Source of the DNA: an uncultured Oscillospiraceae bacterium
GTDB taxonomy: Bacteria > Bacillota > Clostridia > Oscillospirales > Oscillospiraceae
DNA length: 60,222 nucleotides
Assembly (NCBI GenBank): GCA_900763685.1
Contig: CAAFLF010000021.1
Span: forward strand, 1 to 60,222
Direction: 5' to 3'
Both the position numbers and the translations under genes were made by a program. Position 1 is the stretch's first letter. The number at the start of each line of letters is the position of its first letter. This document shows, in pieces, positions 41,031-49,829 of the stretch. Under the pieces are notes generated by a model, which was not told where the DNA came from, made no database searches, and saw nothing but the letters and a program-made list of their open reading frames with translations.

Positions 41031-41079
41031 GAGATCCCCGGAAGGTTTCTGAAATTACATCAAAATTTGGGAGGCACCT

Positions 41080-43833
41080 ATGGCAAAGAAGTTCGACAAA
41101 GTTACTTCCCTCGAGTCTCTGGAAGCCAAGCTGGCAGAGATGCGGGAAGCCCAGGCCATCTACAGCAAGTTCACCCAGGAGCAGGTCGATGAGATCTGCA
41201 AGCAGGCCGCTATGGCCGCCGACAAGGCCCGTATCCCCCTGGCCAAGATGGCCAACGCCGAGACCGGCATGGGCGTCGTCGAGGATAAGGTCATCAAGAA
41301 TAACTACGCCGCCGAGCATATCTTCAACTACTTCCGCCACATGAAGACCTGCGGCGTCATCTCCGAGGATAAGGCCTTCGGCACCAAGCGCATCGCCGAG
41401 CCCGTGGGCATCGTGGGCGCCGTGACCCCCACCACCAACCCCACCCCCACCGCCATCTTCAAGATCCTCATCTGCCTGAAGACCCGCAACGCCATCCTGC
41501 TCTCCCCCCATCCCACCGCCAAGAAGTGCACCATCGAGGCCGCCCGCATCATGCGTGAGGCCGCCGAGAAGGCCGGCCTGCCCGAGAACATCATCTGCTG
41601 GATGGACGAGAGCTCCATCGAGATGACCCAGATGATGATGCGGGAAGTCAACCTCATCATGGCCACCGGCGGCGCCGGCATGGTGAAGGCCGCTTACTCC
41701 TCCGGTACCCCCGCCATCGGCGTCGGCCCCGGCAACTGCAACGTCATCTTCGACGATACCTGCGACATCGACCACGCTGTCGCTTCCACCATCCACTCCA
41801 AGACCTTCGACAACGGCATGATCTGCGCCGCTGAGCAGCATGTCACCGTCCTGGACAGCATCTATGACCAGGTCAAGAAGAAGTTCCAGGAGAGCCGCTG
41901 CTACTTCCTGACCAAGGAAGAGGCCGCCAAGGTGGGCGAGGTCTTCTTCAACTCCGCCACCCACGGCGTCAAGGCCACCGCCGTCGGCCGTCCCGCCACC
42001 AAGCTCGCCGAGATGGCTGGCATCAAGGTCCCCGCCGACACCAAGGTCCTCATCGCCGAGACCGACGATACCTCCCATGACAACGCCTGGGCCAACGAGA
42101 AGCTCTGCCCCGTCCTGGGCATGTACCGCGCCAAGGACTTCCCCCAGGCCATGGACATCTGCTACAAGCTGGTCACCGAGGGTGGCGCCGGCCACTCCGC
42201 CGCTATGTACGTCAACCCCAACGAGCGTGAGAAGATCAACGCCTTCGGTCTGCGCATGAAGGCCGGCCGCGTCATCATCAACATGCCCACCACCTTCGGC
42301 GGCCTGGGCGACCTCTACAACTTCGATACTCCTCCCTCCCTGACCCTCGGGCCTGGCACCTTCGGCGGCAGCTCCTTCATGGGCCAGACCAACGTCATGC
42401 AGCTGCTGAACATCAAGACTGTCGCGGAACGGAGAGAGAATATGCTGTGGCTGAGACTGCCTGAGAAGGTTTATTTCAAGAAGGGCTGCGCCCCCGTCGC
42501 TCTGAAGGAGCTCCGTGACGAGTACAACTGCAAGCGCGCCTTCATCATCACCGACGCGACCCTCTTCGAGCTGGGTATGTGCGACAGCGCCATCAAGCAG
42601 CTGGAAGAGATGGGCATTGCCACCAGCGCCTTCTACAACATCCGCGTTGACCCCCAGATCCAGGACGCCATGAAGGGTATGCCCGCCATGAACGAGTTCA
42701 AGCCCGACGTCATCATCGCCATCGGCGGCGGCTCCGCCATCGATACCGCGAAGATCATGTGGCTGATGTACGAGCATCCCGAGGAGAACTTCCTGGATCT
42801 CGCCACCGTCTTCATCGATATCCGCAAGCGCGTCTACAAGTTCCCCAAGATGGGCATCAAGTCCAAGCTGGTCTGCATCCCCACCACCGCCGGCACCGGC
42901 TCCGAGGTCACTCCCTTCACCATCATCTCCGACGCCAACACCGGCGCCAAGTGGCCCCTGGCTGACTACGAGCTGCTGCCCACCATGGCCATCGTGGACG
43001 CCGACTACATGATGAACCTGCCTCCCAAGGCCACCCAGGCTTCCGGCTACGACGTGCTGACCCACGCTGTTGAGGCTTACGTTTCCGTCTTCGCCAGCGA
43101 CTACACCAACGGCTTCGCCCTGACCGCCATCAAGAACGTCTTCAAGTACCTGCCCCGCGCTTACAAGTACGGCGCCAAGGACGAGGAAGCCCGCATCAAG
43201 ATGGCCGACGCCTCCTGCCTGGCCGGTATCGCCTTCGCCAACGCCATGCTGGGCGTGAACCACTCCCTGGCTCACAAGCTGGGCGGCTGGCACCACATCC
43301 CCCACGGCACCGCCAACGCTCTCCTCTTCCCCGAGGTCTGCAAGTACAACGCCCAGCGCTATCCCACCAAGATGGGCATGTTCTCCCAGTACAAGTATCC
43401 CCAGGCCTTTGAGCGCTACGTCGAGATCGGCGAGTACCTGGGCCTGAAGGGCAAGACCGACGAGGAGACCTTCGATAACTTCATCAAGGCCGCTGAGGAT
43501 CTGCGCACCGCCATCGACATCCCCGCCAGCATCCACGACTACGGCATCGACGAGAAGAAGTTCATGGACGGCCTGGACGAGATGAGCGAGAACGCCTTCA
43601 ACGATGAGTGCACCGGCGGCAACCCCGTCTATCCCCTCATCTCCGAGATCCGCGACGTCTACCTCCGCGCCTACTGGGGCAAGGACTACGACGCCAAGGT
43701 CAAGGAAGGCATCGCCGCCGCCAAGCCCGAGATGTACTCCAACCCCTTCGGCTCCGACTACGAGGTCCACATGGACACCGTGCAGCTGCCCCAGCCCGCC
43801 GCTGCCGAGCCCAAGGCCGCCAAGAAGAAGTAA
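41080..43833 (+). CDS. adhE: Bifunctional aldehyde-alcohol dehydrogenase
   Basis: A 917-residue fusion. Residues 1-450 form a CoA-acylating aldehyde dehydrogenase, with GAVTPTTNPTPTAIFKIL, GPGNCNVI and catalytic Cys249 in NGMICAAEQ. Residues about 460-890 form an iron-dependent alcohol dehydrogenase, with AIGGGSAIDTAK, TTAGTGSEVTPF, and the metal ligands in GVNHSLAHKLGGWHHIPHG. It reduces acetyl-CoA to ethanol using two NADH and assembles into spirosomes. The C-terminus ends in an alanine/lysine tail. Codon use is strongly biased to GGC/CGC/AAG and differs from neighbours, as in very highly expressed genes. A 470-base leader with Rex-like sites precedes it; GGGAGG supports ATG 41080. Confidence 0.97.
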   Translation: MAKKFDKVTSLESLEAKLAEMREAQAIYSKFTQEQVDEICKQAAMAADKARIPLAKMANAETGMGVVEDKVIKNNYAAEHIFNYFRHMKTCGVISEDKAFGTKRIAEPVGIVGAVTPTTNPTPTAIFKILICLKTRNAILLSPHPTAKKCTIEAARIMREAAEKAGLPENIICWMDESSIEMTQMMMREVNLIMATGGAGMVKAAYSSGTPAIGVGPGNCNVIFDDTCDIDHAVASTIHSKTFDNGMICAAEQHVTVLDSIYDQVKKKFQESRCYFLTKEEAAKVGEVFFNSATHGVKATAVGRPATKLAEMAGIKVPADTKVLIAETDDTSHDNAWANEKLCPVLGMYRAKDFPQAMDICYKLVTEGGAGHSAAMYVNPNEREKINAFGLRMKAGRVIINMPTTFGGLGDLYNFDTPPSLTLGPGTFGGSSFMGQTNVMQLLNIKTVAERRENMLWLRLPEKVYFKKGCAPVALKELRDEYNCKRAFIITDATLFELGMCDSAIKQLEEMGIATSAFYNIRVDPQIQDAMKGMPAMNEFKPDVIIAIGGGSAIDTAKIMWLMYEHPEENFLDLATVFIDIRKRVYKFPKMGIKSKLVCIPTTAGTGSEVTPFTIISDANTGAKWPLADYELLPTMAIVDADYMMNLPPKATQASGYDVLTHAVEAYVSVFASDYTNGFALTAIKNVFKYLPRAYKYGAKDEEARIKMADASCLAGIAFANAMLGVNHSLAHKLGGWHHIPHGTANALLFPEVCKYNAQRYPTKMGMFSQYKYPQAFERYVEIGEYLGLKGKTDEETFDNFIKAAEDLRTAIDIPASIHDYGIDEKKFMDGLDEMSENAFNDECTGGNPVYPLISEIRDVYLRAYWGKDYDAKVKEGIAAAKPEMYSNPFGSDYEVHMDTVQLPQPAAAEPKAAKKK

Positions 43834-43840
43834 TTTCACA

Positions 43841-43869
43841 TTGCTTTCAGCGTAAAACTGCTGTATAAT
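43841..43869 (+). promoter_or_regulatory. Promoter of the MoxR-VWA operon
   Basis: TTGCTT, 17 bases, TATAAT. The -10 box is framed by CTGCTG and CAGCAG. The implied start lies only a few bases before the hairpin at 43880-43916, so the transcript would begin with that hairpin. Confidence 0.6.
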
Positions 43870-43879
43870 GCAGCAGACG

Positions 43880-43916
43880 GGACCGGCGGCAGGTTTCTGC
43901 CGCCGGTCCGCTTTTT
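43880..43916 (+). terminator. Terminator after adhE, also in the leader of the MoxR operon
   Basis: GGACCGGCGGCAG, loop GTTT, CTGCCGCCGGTCC, then CG and T5. It ends adhE transcripts. Because a good promoter lies just upstream, it may also limit or protect MoxR transcripts. Confidence 0.85.
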
Positions 43917-43955
43917 CTCCCGCGTTCCATTTTTTTCAACAAAAGAGGTGTCACT

Positions 43956-44768
43956 ATGAAGGAAGAATTCCGCGGCAGCCAGGACTACGTCGCCAGCGAG
44001 GAGCTGCTCCAGGCCGCCAATATCGCCATCGCGCTCCAGAAGCCCCTGCTCATCAAGGGCGAGCCCGGCACCGGTAAGACCGTGCTGGCCCAGGCCATCT
44101 CCGCCGCCATGGGCAAGCCCCTGACCATCTGGAACATCAAGTCCACCACCAAGGCCCAGGACGGCCTCTACGTCTACGACGTGGTGCAGCGCCTGTATGA
44201 CAGCCAGTTCGGCGGCCAGGGCGTGGACGATATCAAGAAGTACGTGAAGCTGGGCAAGCTGGGCGAGGCCTTCTCCAGCGAGGAGCAGGTGGTCCTGCTC
44301 ATCGACGAGATCGACAAGGCCGACCTGGAGTTCCCCAACGACCTCCTCTGGGAGCTGGACCGCATGGAGTTCTACATCCCCGAGACCGGCGAGACCGTCA
44401 AGGCCAAGCACCGCCCCATCGTCATCATCACCTCCAACGCCGAGAAGGAGCTGCCCGACGCCTTCCTGCGCCGCTGCATCTTCCACTACATCGCCTTCCC
44501 GGACCAGGAGCTCATGGCCGAGATCGTCCGGGTCCACTATCCCGACATTGAGGACGTCCTCCTGCAGGAGACCCTCCGTGCCTTCTACTGGCTCCGTGAC
44601 CTCAGCGGCATCCAGAAGAAGCCCAGCACCAGCGAGGTCCTGGACTGGATCCAGGCCCTGCAGCTCTCCGGCATCGATCCCCAGCGCATCGCGGACGAGA
44701 TCCCCTACGCCGGTGTCCTGCTGAAGAAGAACGAGGACCTGGACGTGCTCCACCGGGCAAAGAGGTAA
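43956..44768 (+). CDS. MoxR-family AAA+ ATPase
   Basis: A 270-residue AAA+ protein. Walker A is GEPGTGKTVLAQAIS around residues 35-45, Walker B is VVLLIDEIDKAD around residue 115, and sensor-1 is VIITSNAEKELPDAFLRRC, with an arginine finger region. MoxR proteins act as chaperones that activate or insert metal cofactors into partner complexes, usually with a VWA protein. Its VWA partner starts four bases after its stop. AAAGAGGTG precedes the ATG. The client protein is not evident in the window. Confidence 0.9.
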   Translation: MKEEFRGSQDYVASEELLQAANIAIALQKPLLIKGEPGTGKTVLAQAISAAMGKPLTIWNIKSTTKAQDGLYVYDVVQRLYDSQFGGQGVDDIKKYVKLGKLGEAFSSEEQVVLLIDEIDKADLEFPNDLLWELDRMEFYIPETGETVKAKHRPIVIITSNAEKELPDAFLRRCIFHYIAFPDQELMAEIVRVHYPDIEDVLLQETLRAFYWLRDLSGIQKKPSTSEVLDWIQALQLSGIDPQRIADEIPYAGVLLKKNEDLDVLHRAKR

Positions 44769-44772
44769 GCCG

Positions 44773-45960
44773 ATGTTTCTGACCTTCTTTTATCTGCTGC
44801 GCGCCAGCGGGATCAACGTCTCCCTCAGCGAGTGGTTGACGCTGATGGAAGGTCTGCGGATGGACCTGCACGACTCCACGCTCTCCGGCTTCTATACCCT
44901 CTGCCGCTCCGTCCTGCTGCACAGCGAGGCGGACTTCGACCGCTTCGACCAGGTCTTCCTGGAGTTCTTCAAGGACGTGAAGCACGTGGACGAGGTCCCG
45001 CCGGAGATGCTGAAGTGGCTGGAGCACCCGGAGTTGGACCTGGTGGAGCTGGAGCGCCTCTCCGAGATCACCGGCCTCAGCGTGGAGGAGATCGAGAAGA
45101 TGTTCGCCGAGCGCCTGAAGGGCCAGGACGCCGAGCACAACGGCGGCCGCAAGTGGGTGGGCACCGGCGGCTTCACCCCCTTCGGCCACCGGGGCAAGAA
45201 GCTGGGCGGCATCCGGGTGGGCGGCAAGTCCAACTACCGCTCCGCCTACCGGGTGGCCGGCGAGCGGAAGTACCGGGACTGGCGCAAGGACAACACCATC
45301 GACTCCCGCCAGTTCCAGATGGCCTTCCGGAGCCTCCGCCAGCTCTCCTCCAACTCCGACGAGCCCAAGACCGAGCTGGACATCGACACCACCATCCGCA
45401 AGACCTGCGACAACGCGGGCAACCTCTCCATCGAGTTCACCCGCCCCCGGAAGAACGCCCTGAAGCTGATGCTCCTGATGGACTCCGGCGGCTCCATGGA
45501 CTACTACCGGGAGCTCTGCAGCCTTCTCTTCCAGTCCGTCAGCAAGGCGGGCCGCTTCAAGGACCTGAAGGTGTACTACTTCCACAACGCCCCCGGCAAG
45601 CGCCTCTACCTGGACCCCACCTTGGACTGGCGGAACTCCGTCCTCACCGAGTGGGTCATGAACAACATCCCCTCGGACTACAAGGTCATCATCGTGGGGG
45701 ACGCCTCCATGTCCATGCAGGAGCTGCTGCCCAGCTACAACTGGTGGAAGAGCGACGTGCCGGAGAATTCGGGCCTGGCCCTGCTTCTGGCCTTAAAGCG
45801 CCGCTACCCCCACCTCATCTGGCTCCATCCCCAGCCCCGGCCGGCCTACTCCAGCTATTGGACCCAGACCTTCGAGCTGCTGGAGAAGCACTTCGACATG
45901 TACCAGCTCTCCATCGACGGCATGACGAAGGGCATGAAGAAGCTCATGGTAAGAAGATAA
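44773..45960 (+). CDS. VWA domain protein (CoxE-like) paired with MoxR
   Basis: A 395-residue protein. The N-terminal 200 residues are helical and charged. A glycine-rich WVGTGGFTPFGHRGKKLGG segment follows, then the VWA domain from about residue 230. Its metal-binding site reads LMDSGGSMD, where the usual DxSxS is DxGxS, so one metal-contacting serine is replaced. The downstream VIIVGDASMSM segment supplies a second acidic loop. Such proteins deliver substrates to MoxR-type ATPases. Stop at 45958-45960; alternative-frame sequence beyond it is not convincing as part of the protein. Confidence 0.87.
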   Translation: MFLTFFYLLRASGINVSLSEWLTLMEGLRMDLHDSTLSGFYTLCRSVLLHSEADFDRFDQVFLEFFKDVKHVDEVPPEMLKWLEHPELDLVELERLSEITGLSVEEIEKMFAERLKGQDAEHNGGRKWVGTGGFTPFGHRGKKLGGIRVGGKSNYRSAYRVAGERKYRDWRKDNTIDSRQFQMAFRSLRQLSSNSDEPKTELDIDTTIRKTCDNAGNLSIEFTRPRKNALKLMLLMDSGGSMDYYRELCSLLFQSVSKAGRFKDLKVYYFHNAPGKRLYLDPTLDWRNSVLTEWVMNNIPSDYKVIIVGDASMSMQELLPSYNWWKSDVPENSGLALLLALKRRYPHLIWLHPQPRPAYSSYWTQTFELLEKHFDMYQLSIDGMTKGMKKLMVRR

Positions 45961-45966
45961 AACTTT

Positions 45967-46019
45967 CGTTTGGAGTTGTCACTCCAAACGAGGATTTCCT
46001 CCCAAACGAGGATTTCCTC
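45967..46019 (+). repeat. Hairpin and 18-base tandem repeat after the VWA gene
   Basis: CGTTTGGAGT and ACTCCAAACG form a 10-bp stem (45967-45990). CCAAACGAGGATTTCCTC occurs twice back to back (45984-46001 and 46002-46019), so its first copy overlaps the stem. Confidence 0.6.
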
Positions 46020-46073
46020 GCCTTGACGGCGAAGCCGTCAAGGCGAATGAAAGAGCAGGCCGACCGCGCGCGT

Positions 46074-46830
46074 AAAATGGCCGCCCAAATGGGGCGGCCA
46101 TTTTTCACACTTGCGGCCTGAGAAGTATTTTTTGCCACGTACACGCCGCGGCGAAAAATGATCCAATTTCTTTCCAGCGCAAGCGCCGGAAACCAAGAAG
46201 GGGCCCCGGCCCCTTCTTGGAGTAACCCGAGGACGGAGGACGAGGGACGGAGGCCCCCATTCCGCTGCCAACTCCTATCGGCGGCCCCTACTATCCGCCT
46301 GGCCGCCAAGCGGCTCCGGCGGCGAACTCCGTCCCAGGGTGGTTGATGAAACTTTCCTCAACCACCCGTAGGGCACGACGACCCTGACCGACGCCCCAAA
46401 TTTCGGCACGAAATTTGGTCGGCGGAGGCCATGCCCTAGGTACGGCGTGCCGTCCCCCCGTCCCCCGCAGGGCCCTCAACCACCCAATGTCGACGCCAGA
46501 ACTACCAGGCCCTCCTCGCCCTCGTCTCCCCCAAGGCAAAATCCCCTGAATGACCGCAACCACCCCACCTCCATCCCCCGTCCCACCGTCCCCCGTAACC
46601 CCCGTTCCCCCGTCCACCCCCCAAGAGGTTTCCAAAGGAGAGGCCCGCAGGCCTCTCCTTTGGTCGTTTCAAGGGGGTCCCGGGGGGAAATACGAAATCC
46701 CCCCGGGAATCTTTCTTGGGAAGCGCGAGGGGATATTCTTTTGATTTGAAAAGAATATCCTCTCGCAAGCCGCCGATCTTCATCGGCGGCTCTCCGCCCC
46801 CACAGGGGGCGGCCCACCCAGCCCCGTCCG
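46074..46830 (-). repeat. Modular intergenic repeat, copy A (read on the minus strand)
   Basis: Most of the roughly 1.06-kb gap between the VWA gene and metK copy 2 is this element; no gene is seen. Read from 46830 downwards it shows the same modules as copy D: a GCCGCC hairpin block ending in GCTTGCGAGAGG, a palindrome GATATTCTTTT/AAAAGAATATC, blocks with TCCCGGGGGG and GACCAAAGG, a GGGGGAGACGAGGG block, GGGACGGCACGCCG, then GGATCATTTTTCGCC and AAGTGTGAA. It ends in a hairpin AAAATGGCCGCCC/GGGCGGCCATTTT (46074-46105), which on the plus strand also serves as a terminator (T5) for the MoxR-VWA operon. About 60 extra bases interrupt it near 46380-46440. Confidence 0.75.
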
Positions 46831-47025
46831 GGGCTAAGCCCGCGGGCCCCCGCCCGCTCGCCGCGCTCCCTGCCCGACGGGGCAGGGAGCAAAAGCCGCC
46901 GGGCTTTCCCGGCACCCTCCAGCCGGTCGGCCAGCCCCGCGGGCGGCCACAAAAAAAGCCGCCCGCCCCCTTCAGGGCGGACAGCTCTCTTTCCCTCATG
47001 CCCCCAGCCAGGGGGCATCCTATTC

Positions 47026-48204
47026 TCAGTCCTCCAGGGCGGCCTTGATAGCCTCCACCCGGTCGGTCTTCTCCCAGGTGACGCCCAGGTCCTCCCGGCC
47101 CATGTGACCGTAGGCGGCCAGCTGGCGATAGATGGGCTTGCGGAGGTCCAGGTCCCGGATGATGGCGCTGGGCCGCAGGTCAAAGACCTTGCGGACGGCC
47201 TTCTCCAGCCGCTCGTCGCTGACCTTGCCGGTGCCGAAGGTCTCCACCATCACGCTGACGGGATGGGCCACGCCGATGGCGTAGGCCAGCTGCACCTGGC
47301 ACTTGCGGGCAAGGCCCGCGGCCACGATGTTCTTGGCCACCCAGCGGGCGGCGTAGGCCGCGGAGCGGTCCACCTTGGTAGGGTCCTTGCCGGAGAAGGC
47401 GCCGCCGCCGTGGGGAGCGCTGCCGCCGTAGGTGTCCACGATGATCTTCCGGCCGGTGAGGCCGCTGTCCGCCGCCGGACCGCCCTTGACAAAGCGGCCG
47501 GTGGGGTTCACATAATACTTGGTGTTCTCGTCCAGCAGCTCCTCGGGGATGATGGGCTTGATGACCAGCTCCACCATGTCGCTCCGGATCTGCTCCAGGG
47601 TCACCTCGGGAGAGTGCTGGGTGGAGACCACCACGGCGTCCACCCGGACAGGGCGCTCGCCGTCATACTCCACGGTGACCTGGGTCTTGCCGTCGGGCCG
47701 CAGGTAGTTGACAACCCCCGCCTTGCGGATGGCGGTGAGCTGCTTGGCGAGCTTGTGGCTCAGGGAGATGGCCAGCGGCATCAGCTCCGGGGTCTCGTCG
47801 CAGGCGTAGCCGAACATCATGCCCTGGTCGCCGGCGCCGCCGGTGAGGTCCTCGCTGCCTTCCTTGCTCTCCAGGGCCTTGTCCACGCCCATGGCGATGT
47901 CGCCGCTCTGCTCGTCGATGGAGGTGATGACGCCGCAGGTGTCGCAGTCGAAGCCGAACTTGCCCCGGTCATAGCCGATCTCCCGGACGACCTCCCGGGC
48001 CACCTTGGGGATGTCCACGTAGCAGCTGGTGGTGATCTCGCCCATCACGTGGATGAGGCCGGTGCAGGCCGTGGTCTCGCAGGCCACCCGGGCGTTGGGG
48101 TCTTTCTCCAGGATGGCGTCCAGCACGGCGTCGGAGATCTGGTCGCAGATCTTGTCGGGATGTCCCTCGGTCACAGACTCAGAGGTGAAGAGATGTCTTG
48201 CCAT
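47026..48204 (-). CDS. metK: S-adenosylmethionine synthetase, copy 2 (SAM-I controlled)
   Basis: A 392-residue MetK with [58 protein letters not shown] and [16 protein letters not shown]. Compared with copy 1 it is closer to the usual clostridial enzyme and carries a short insertion near residue 120 ([12 protein letters not shown]). Its leader contains a SAM-I riboswitch with its own terminator, so this copy is shut down when SAM is abundant. Start ATG 48202-48204, preceded by AGAAAGGAAG. Probably the housekeeping copy. Confidence 0.95.
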   Translation of the reverse strand: MARHLFTSESVTEGHPDKICDQISDAVLDAILEKDPNARVACETTACTGLIHVMGEITTSCYVDIPKVAREVVREIGYDRGKFGFDCDTCGVITSIDEQSGDIAMGVDKALESKEGSEDLTGGAGDQGMMFGYACDETPELMPLAISLSHKLAKQLTAIRKAGVVNYLRPDGKTQVTVEYDGERPVRVDAVVVSTQHSPEVTLEQIRSDMVELVIKPIIPEELLDENTKYYVNPTGRFVKGGPAADSGLTGRKIIVDTYGGSAPHGGGAFSGKDPTKVDRSAAYAARWVAKNIVAAGLARKCQVQLAYAIGVAHPVSVMVETFGTGKVSDERLEKAVRKVFDLRPSAIIRDLDLRKPIYRQLAAYGHMGREDLGVTWEKTDRVEAIKAALED

Positions 48205-48239
48205 AATGTACTTCCTTTCTTACGGTCCCCATCAAGGGC

Positions 48240-48289
48240 GAAAAAACAGCACGCCTCGCCGAAAGGACGAAACGCGCGCCTGTTGAGTG
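48240..48289 (-). terminator. Riboswitch-controlled terminator of metK copy 2
   Basis: After the aptamer the minus strand has ACAG-GCGC and GGCGTGCTGT arms and a T6 tract; the 5' arm overlaps the region next to the aptamer's closing stem, as expected of a SAM-off switch. Confidence 0.75.
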
Positions 48290-48386
48290 GTCGCTCCTCA
48301 TCTTTCGGTTCTCCGCCGGATTTGGCACCTTACAATGCAGGTTGCCGTGGCTTCCTCGGGCCGGTCCCTCCGCCACTCTTGATAAG
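48284..48386 (-). promoter_or_regulatory. SAM-I (S-box) riboswitch
   Basis: The minus strand carries the consensus blocks in order: CTTATCAAGAGTGG, GGAGGGACCGGCCCGA, GAAGCCACGGCAACC, AAGGTGCCAAATCC, and GATGAGGAG with closing CCACTC pairing GAGTGG. It binds S-adenosylmethionine and controls metK copy 2. Confidence 0.97.
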
Positions 48387-48407
48387 GGATATTGAATTTT
48401 CGCCATT

Positions 48408-48436
48408 ATTATACCCATCTTCCCCCCGGATGTCAA
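48408..48436 (-). promoter_or_regulatory. Consensus promoter of metK copy 2
   Basis: Minus strand: TTGACA, 17 bases, TATAAT, both boxes perfect. Confidence 0.92.
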
Positions 48437-48493
48437 GCCCCGCCGCCCCCTTTCCGGCAAGAAACTTCTTCCGCCCCTGTTCACAATTTGTTG

Positions 48494-48522
48494 TAGACTT
48501 CCGGGGGAAAAGCGGGTAGAAT
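48494..48522 (+). promoter_or_regulatory. Promoter of the rhomboid-fold gene
   Basis: TAGACT, 17 bases, TAGAAT; the -35 is weak. Confidence 0.5.
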
Positions 48523-48578
48523 GAATGGCATCCCGCATCCATCCGGCGGCCCCGCCGCCCGCAAAGGAGGACCCATCC

Positions 48579-49460
48579 ATGCGCTTTCTGGAACGCTGGC
48601 TCAGCCGCTTCGCCGCCCAGCACCCCCGCTTCGGCATCCCGGACCTGATGCGCTACGTCGTCATCGGTCAGGCCATCGTCTACGCCCTCTTCCTCTTCAC
48701 GGGGCGGAACCTCCAGCTTCTGAGCTTTCTGGACTTCACCCTGGAGGGATTGAGGCATGGCGAGGTCTGGCGCCTCGTGACCTTCGTCTTCCAGCCCAAT
48801 TCCTACGCCCCCCTCTCCTTCGTGATCCTGCTCTCCTTCTACTACTTCGTGGGCACCACGCTGGAGCGGACCTGGGGCACCTGCCGCTTCACCCTCTACT
48901 ATCTCAGCGGTATGCTCCTCTCGGTGCTGGGCACCGCCATCACGGCCCTGCTCTCCCGGGACCTGACCCTGAGTCTCTCCAGCGCCTACTACCTGAACCT
49001 GACCCTCTTCCTGGCCTTCGCCGTGCTCTATCCCGACGCCCGGATCAACTTCTGGTTCATCCTGCCGCTGAAGGCCAGCTGGATCGCCATCGCCGACGCG
49101 GTCCTCATCCTCTGTCGGGTGGTGATGTCGATCCTCGGCGGCGACCTCATCGGCATCGTGATGCCTGCCGTGGCTCTGCTGAACTTCCTGCTCTTCTTCT
49201 GGAGCGATCTCGGCGAGATGCTGGGCTTCCTGAAGAGCCGGACCCGCCAGCAAACCTCACCCCAGACCATCCAGTTCAAGAAGGCGGCCGCCGCCCAGCA
49301 GCGAAAAGAGCGCGCCCAGGGCTACCGCCACAAGTGCGAGGTCTGCGGCCGGACGGACGCGGACTATCCCGACCTCCAGTTCCGCTACTGCTCCCGCTGC
49401 GCCGGCTACCACTGCTACTGCGAGGACCACATTTTCAACCACACCCACATCACGGAATAA
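48579..49460 (+). CDS. Rhomboid-fold membrane protein without catalytic residues, with zinc-ribbon tail
   Basis: A 293-residue protein with six predicted membrane helices. LERTWGTCRFTLYYLSGML is the rhomboid loop-1 region after TM1-2. Where active rhomboids have GxSG, this reads SSAYYLN, and no histidine is present in the last membrane helix, so it should be an inactive rhomboid or derlin-like protein. The C-terminus has a cytoplasmic cysteine/histidine cluster, CEVCGRTDADYPDLQFRYCS then RCAGYHCYCEDHIFNHTH, likely binding two zinc ions. A membrane-bound adaptor or quality-control role is conceivable. Start 48579 with AAAGGAGG; its own promoter and terminator. Confidence 0.78.
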   Translation: MRFLERWLSRFAAQHPRFGIPDLMRYVVIGQAIVYALFLFTGRNLQLLSFLDFTLEGLRHGEVWRLVTFVFQPNSYAPLSFVILLSFYYFVGTTLERTWGTCRFTLYYLSGMLLSVLGTAITALLSRDLTLSLSSAYYLNLTLFLAFAVLYPDARINFWFILPLKASWIAIADAVLILCRVVMSILGGDLIGIVMPAVALLNFLLFFWSDLGEMLGFLKSRTRQQTSPQTIQFKKAAAAQQRKERAQGYRHKCEVCGRTDADYPDLQFRYCSRCAGYHCYCEDHIFNHTHITE

Positions 49461-49490
49461 AGAAAGGCCGCCCGGACGGGCGGCCTTTCT
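49461..49490 (+). terminator. Terminator of the rhomboid-fold gene
   Basis: AGAAAGGCCGCCC, loop GGAC, GGGCGGCCTTTCT, directly after the stop codon. Confidence 0.85.
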
Positions 49491-49829
49491 GTTTTCCTTG
49501 TTGTCCTCCTCCGGAGGACAGTGCGCTGACGGGAGGCTGTAAAATCCATCCATTTCCGGAGAAACCCCGGGAGGCGCTTTCTTAGGCCCCCTTCCCTTGG
49601 AAGCGGGCCCGGCGGAGGCGACCTCCCGAAGACCGTTCGCCGACCGCCGAAAAGCCCTCATCGCCCCTCTCAATCTCCCCCAGCTCACCCCCGCTTTTTT
49701 GCCCAAACCCGTGCAAAAACGCGAAAATAATTTTTCCGCCCAGCCCAAGTTTTCCATTTTCATCCATTCAAGACCGGAGCCCACTCCCGCCCCACAAAAA
49801 GCGCCTCTCCGCCAAGGAAAAAGCCAAAA
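49491..49829. other. Non-coding gap without recognised features
   Basis: Apart from a short hairpin TCCTCCGGAGGA at its beginning I see no gene, promoter or repeat here. Composition is C-rich, with short T and A runs. Confidence 0.5.

Noticed and set aside
43864..43869. The TATAAT after adhE as part of a palindromic repressor site
   Set aside because: CTGCTG/CAGCAG arms are short and could be chance; only the promoter call was kept.
45960..46121. Extension of the VWA protein in another frame
   Set aside because: The annotated protein ends at a place typical for the family; the extra frame covers a tandem repeat and terminator hairpin.
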